This document shows, piece after piece, positions 62,546 through 64,000 of a stretch of DNA of 64,000 nucleotides. The notes beneath the pieces were generated by a model. It was not told the DNA's origin and ran no database searches. It saw only the letters and a program-made list of their open reading frames with translations. Positions within the stretch are counted from its first letter, which is position 1. Each line of letters begins with the position of its first letter. The stretch comes from Bdellovibrio sp. (lineage in GTDB: Bacteria > Bdellovibrionota > Bacteriovoracia > Bacteriovoracales > Bacteriovoracaceae): the NCBI GenBank assembly GCA_016187935.1, contig JACPIU010000014.1, forward strand, positions 62,001-126,000, given 5' to 3'. The translations under genes and the position numbers were made by a program.

Positions 62546-63277
62546 ATGACTCAGCGTTTGAATAATCTCTATCTTAACTCCATCTATTGCGCGACGGAAG
62601 GAGAAGGTGCGCTCATCGGCCGACCACAGATTTTTGTGAGAGTGCAAGGGTGTGCCTTAGGGTGTGTTAATTGTGATTCAAAGGATACTTGGGAGTTTGG
62701 GGTAAATCCTCCATGCCATGTCGATGATGCTCTTGGGCGGATTTCTGCCCTGGCCAAGCAAGGGTTAAAACGCGTCTCAATTACTGGTGGTGATCCGCTT
62801 CATCCAAAGCATACTCCTGGTGTTTTACAGTTAGCGCGTGAGCTTAAGTCGCGAAAATTCTTTATTTCTCTTGAGGCATCAGGCACGAGGATTGTGCATG
62901 AGATTTTTGATCTCATAGATTTTATTAATTTTGATTTTAAACCACCGAGTACTAAGATAGATCGCGCATTTGAAAATCAGGCCCAACTTATTATTGAGCT
63001 GGCACAGCAGTATCCTGGTAAATTTCAGATTAAGTCAGTGGTTCAAGATGAGCGAGATTTTACCATCGTTCTGAAGGCCTATAATTTTGTACTAGAGAAA
63101 TTAGGTCACTATGTGACTTTCGACTGGTGTTTAACACCCGTCTACAATCCTGGGGAAGCATTTCCTCAGGAACGTTTTAAGTTGATCTTACAGCTCAATG
63201 AAAATTCAGGTGGAGTTTTTCGTGTGATTGGTCAGCAACACAAATGGGTCTACGGCCCTGACGAAAAACAGGTTTAG
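62546..63277 (+). CDS. queE: 7-carboxy-7-deazaguanine synthase (radical SAM)
   Basis: A protein of about 243 residues. The radical-SAM cluster motif CALGCVNC (CxxxCxxC) follows SIYCATEGEGALIGRPQIFVR, the QueE N-terminal signature; ITGGDPLH and FDFKPPS are also characteristic. It ring-contracts 6-carboxytetrahydropterin to CDG in queuosine synthesis, upstream of Tgt, whose gene is at 56.1-57.3 kb. Start choice (62546, 62528 or 62495) is uncertain because no strong ribosome site is present. It is divergent from the zinc-ribbon gene. Confidence 0.93.
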   Translation: MTQRLNNLYLNSIYCATEGEGALIGRPQIFVRVQGCALGCVNCDSKDTWEFGVNPPCHVDDALGRISALAKQGLKRVSITGGDPLHPKHTPGVLQLARELKSRKFFISLEASGTRIVHEIFDLIDFINFDFKPPSTKIDRAFENQAQLIIELAQQYPGKFQIKSVVQDERDFTIVLKAYNFVLEKLGHYVTFDWCLTPVYNPGEAFPQERFKLILQLNENSGGVFRVIGQQHKWVYGPDEKQV

Positions 63278-63343
63278 CAGGTCTTGAAAAAAATCTGTTA
63301 TATCCTTCAACGCCCAAGAAAATCAAAATTCGAAGGATAGTTT

Positions 63344-64000
63344 TTAATTCAAACGTAATGGTGTTGTGCCCTGAGATGGTTCAATGGGTTTTCTGATAGA
63401 CAGCTTTTCTCCTGCACTTTTGCCCAGACGATGTGCCATGGGATCTACTTTGGAACTGGAAAAACTGGCGCGCAGACGTGGATAGGCCCTTTCTTTATGG
63501 AATTGGAGATTGTGCTCAAGAGCTATGAGATCCTTTGAAGATACAGAAGACGAAGGGGAGGCGCGTAGAGCGCTGAGATTTTTTTGAGTCAGACCTTGTC
63601 CAATACCAGTGAAAAAAGAATTTTTTTGTCGTAAACCATGCAGGTTGGGATTTTCTTCCATGGCCTTTCGCCATAGGATTTCCATTTCGCGATCTAAAAA
63701 TGTTGCAACATAATGGGCCATTTCAACATTGGCATAAGGACCGACAGCTTCGAGATAGACGCCATCTTGACCAAGACTGAAACACAAGGCCACCTGAAAA
63801 CTATTGAGGGCCTCATAGATAGCACGCATTTTGGCATTATTTTTTTTCGAAAAGAGGATACGTTTGAGAAAAGTTGTTTCCTGATCGAATCCCTTCTTTT
63901 CCTTAAGCAAATCTAAGTTATGTTGGATAATCAATTGATTAGCTTTGATGGTTGCAAGCTCTGCCTCATGACGATTAGAACTGGAAGCGAGTTCCAGCAG
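63344..64000 (-). CDS. DUF2786 / DUF7168-type protein (5' end outside window)
   Basis: The minus-strand frame is open to the window edge: the part before the apparent TTG start at 63934 continues as LLELASSSNRHEAELATIKANQ, the helical DUF2786-like segment, so the gene is truncated at its 5' end. The next region (SLGQDGVYLEAVGPYANVEMAHYV, then FFTGIGQGL) resembles the DUF7168-type domain often attached to DUF2786. The C-terminus is Ser/Arg-rich. The function of this family is not established. Confidence 0.75.
   Translation of the reverse strand: MLELASSSNRHEAELATIKANQLIIQHNLDLLKEKKGFDQETTFLKRILFSKKNNAKMRAIYEALNSFQVALCFSLGQDGVYLEAVGPYANVEMAHYVATFLDREMEILWRKAMEENPNLHGLRQKNSFFTGIGQGLTQKNLSALRASPSSSVSSKDLIALEHNLQFHKERAYPRLRASFSSSKVDPMAHRLGKSAGEKLSIRKPIEPSQGTTPLRLN

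Overview
The window is 64 kb of dense chromosomal DNA from a Gram-negative bacterium of moderate G+C content. No rRNA, tRNA, CRISPR array, insertion sequence or phage block was recognised. Most genes sit in short operons with overlapping starts and stops and clear AGGAG-type ribosome sites. Many proteins are predicted to be exported: lipoproteins, signal-peptide proteins and beta-barrel-like proteins ending in F or W. An RRM RNA-binding protein, a DksA-like protein, a full mevalonate block, an ole hydrocarbon cluster and several secreted proteins without a recognised family are compatible with a Bdellovibrionota or other former 'deltaproteobacterial' lineage. That placement is an inference from gene content, not a demonstrated assignment.

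Layout. 1-6.2 kb: an exported lipoprotein, a YaiI/YqxD protein, an RRM protein, and a secreted metzincin-like protein with a small exported partner. 6.2-14.5 kb (minus strand): an eight-gene operon holding a GbsR/MarR-type regulator, a ketoacyl-ACP synthase, an acyl carrier protein, a CrtI-like FAD oxidoreductase and oleA, oleB, oleC and oleD. This is a long-chain olefin / beta-lactone pathway with its own ACP and KAS. 14.6-20.7 kb: a frameshifted DOMON-like gene, a slipin/NfeD membrane pair, a guanine deaminase-like gene, small proteins and malate dehydrogenase. 21-24 kb: an AT-rich spacer, an XRE plus AbiEii-like toxin-antitoxin pair and exported proteins. 24.4-29.2 kb: a second, paralogous metzincin-plus-partner cassette and two opposed exported proteins. 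29.2-34 kb: a palindromic repeat cluster, a small lipoprotein, a cyclic-nucleotide-binding protein, an SGNH-like/TPR protein and a U32 pair. 34-37 kb: a DUF4266-DUF3570-ApbE-thioredoxin operon whose DUF3570 protein carries two tandem flavinylation-like motifs. 37-45 kb: bacterioferritin, a PAS-PAS hybrid histidine kinase, an asymmetric two-subunit ABC exporter and two methyltransferases. 45.1-50.7 kb: a mevalonate operon (fni, mvaA, GYDIA-type GHMP kinase, mvaD, mevalonate kinase). 50.7-64 kb: a crotonase, thioredoxin reductase, further repeat clusters around 53 and 59.5 kb, a pair of related beta-barrel-like proteins, tgt with an FHA-RDD protein, a DEAD-box helicase, a DksA-like protein, queE and a DUF2786 gene cut by the window edge.

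The most distinctive items are the extended ole operon, the two copies of an unfamiliar secreted metzincin cassette, the ApbE/DUF3570 locus with tandem candidate FMN sites, and a family of roughly 70-bp units. Each unit of that family contains short hairpins whose arms show compensatory changes between copies, which points to selection on structure.
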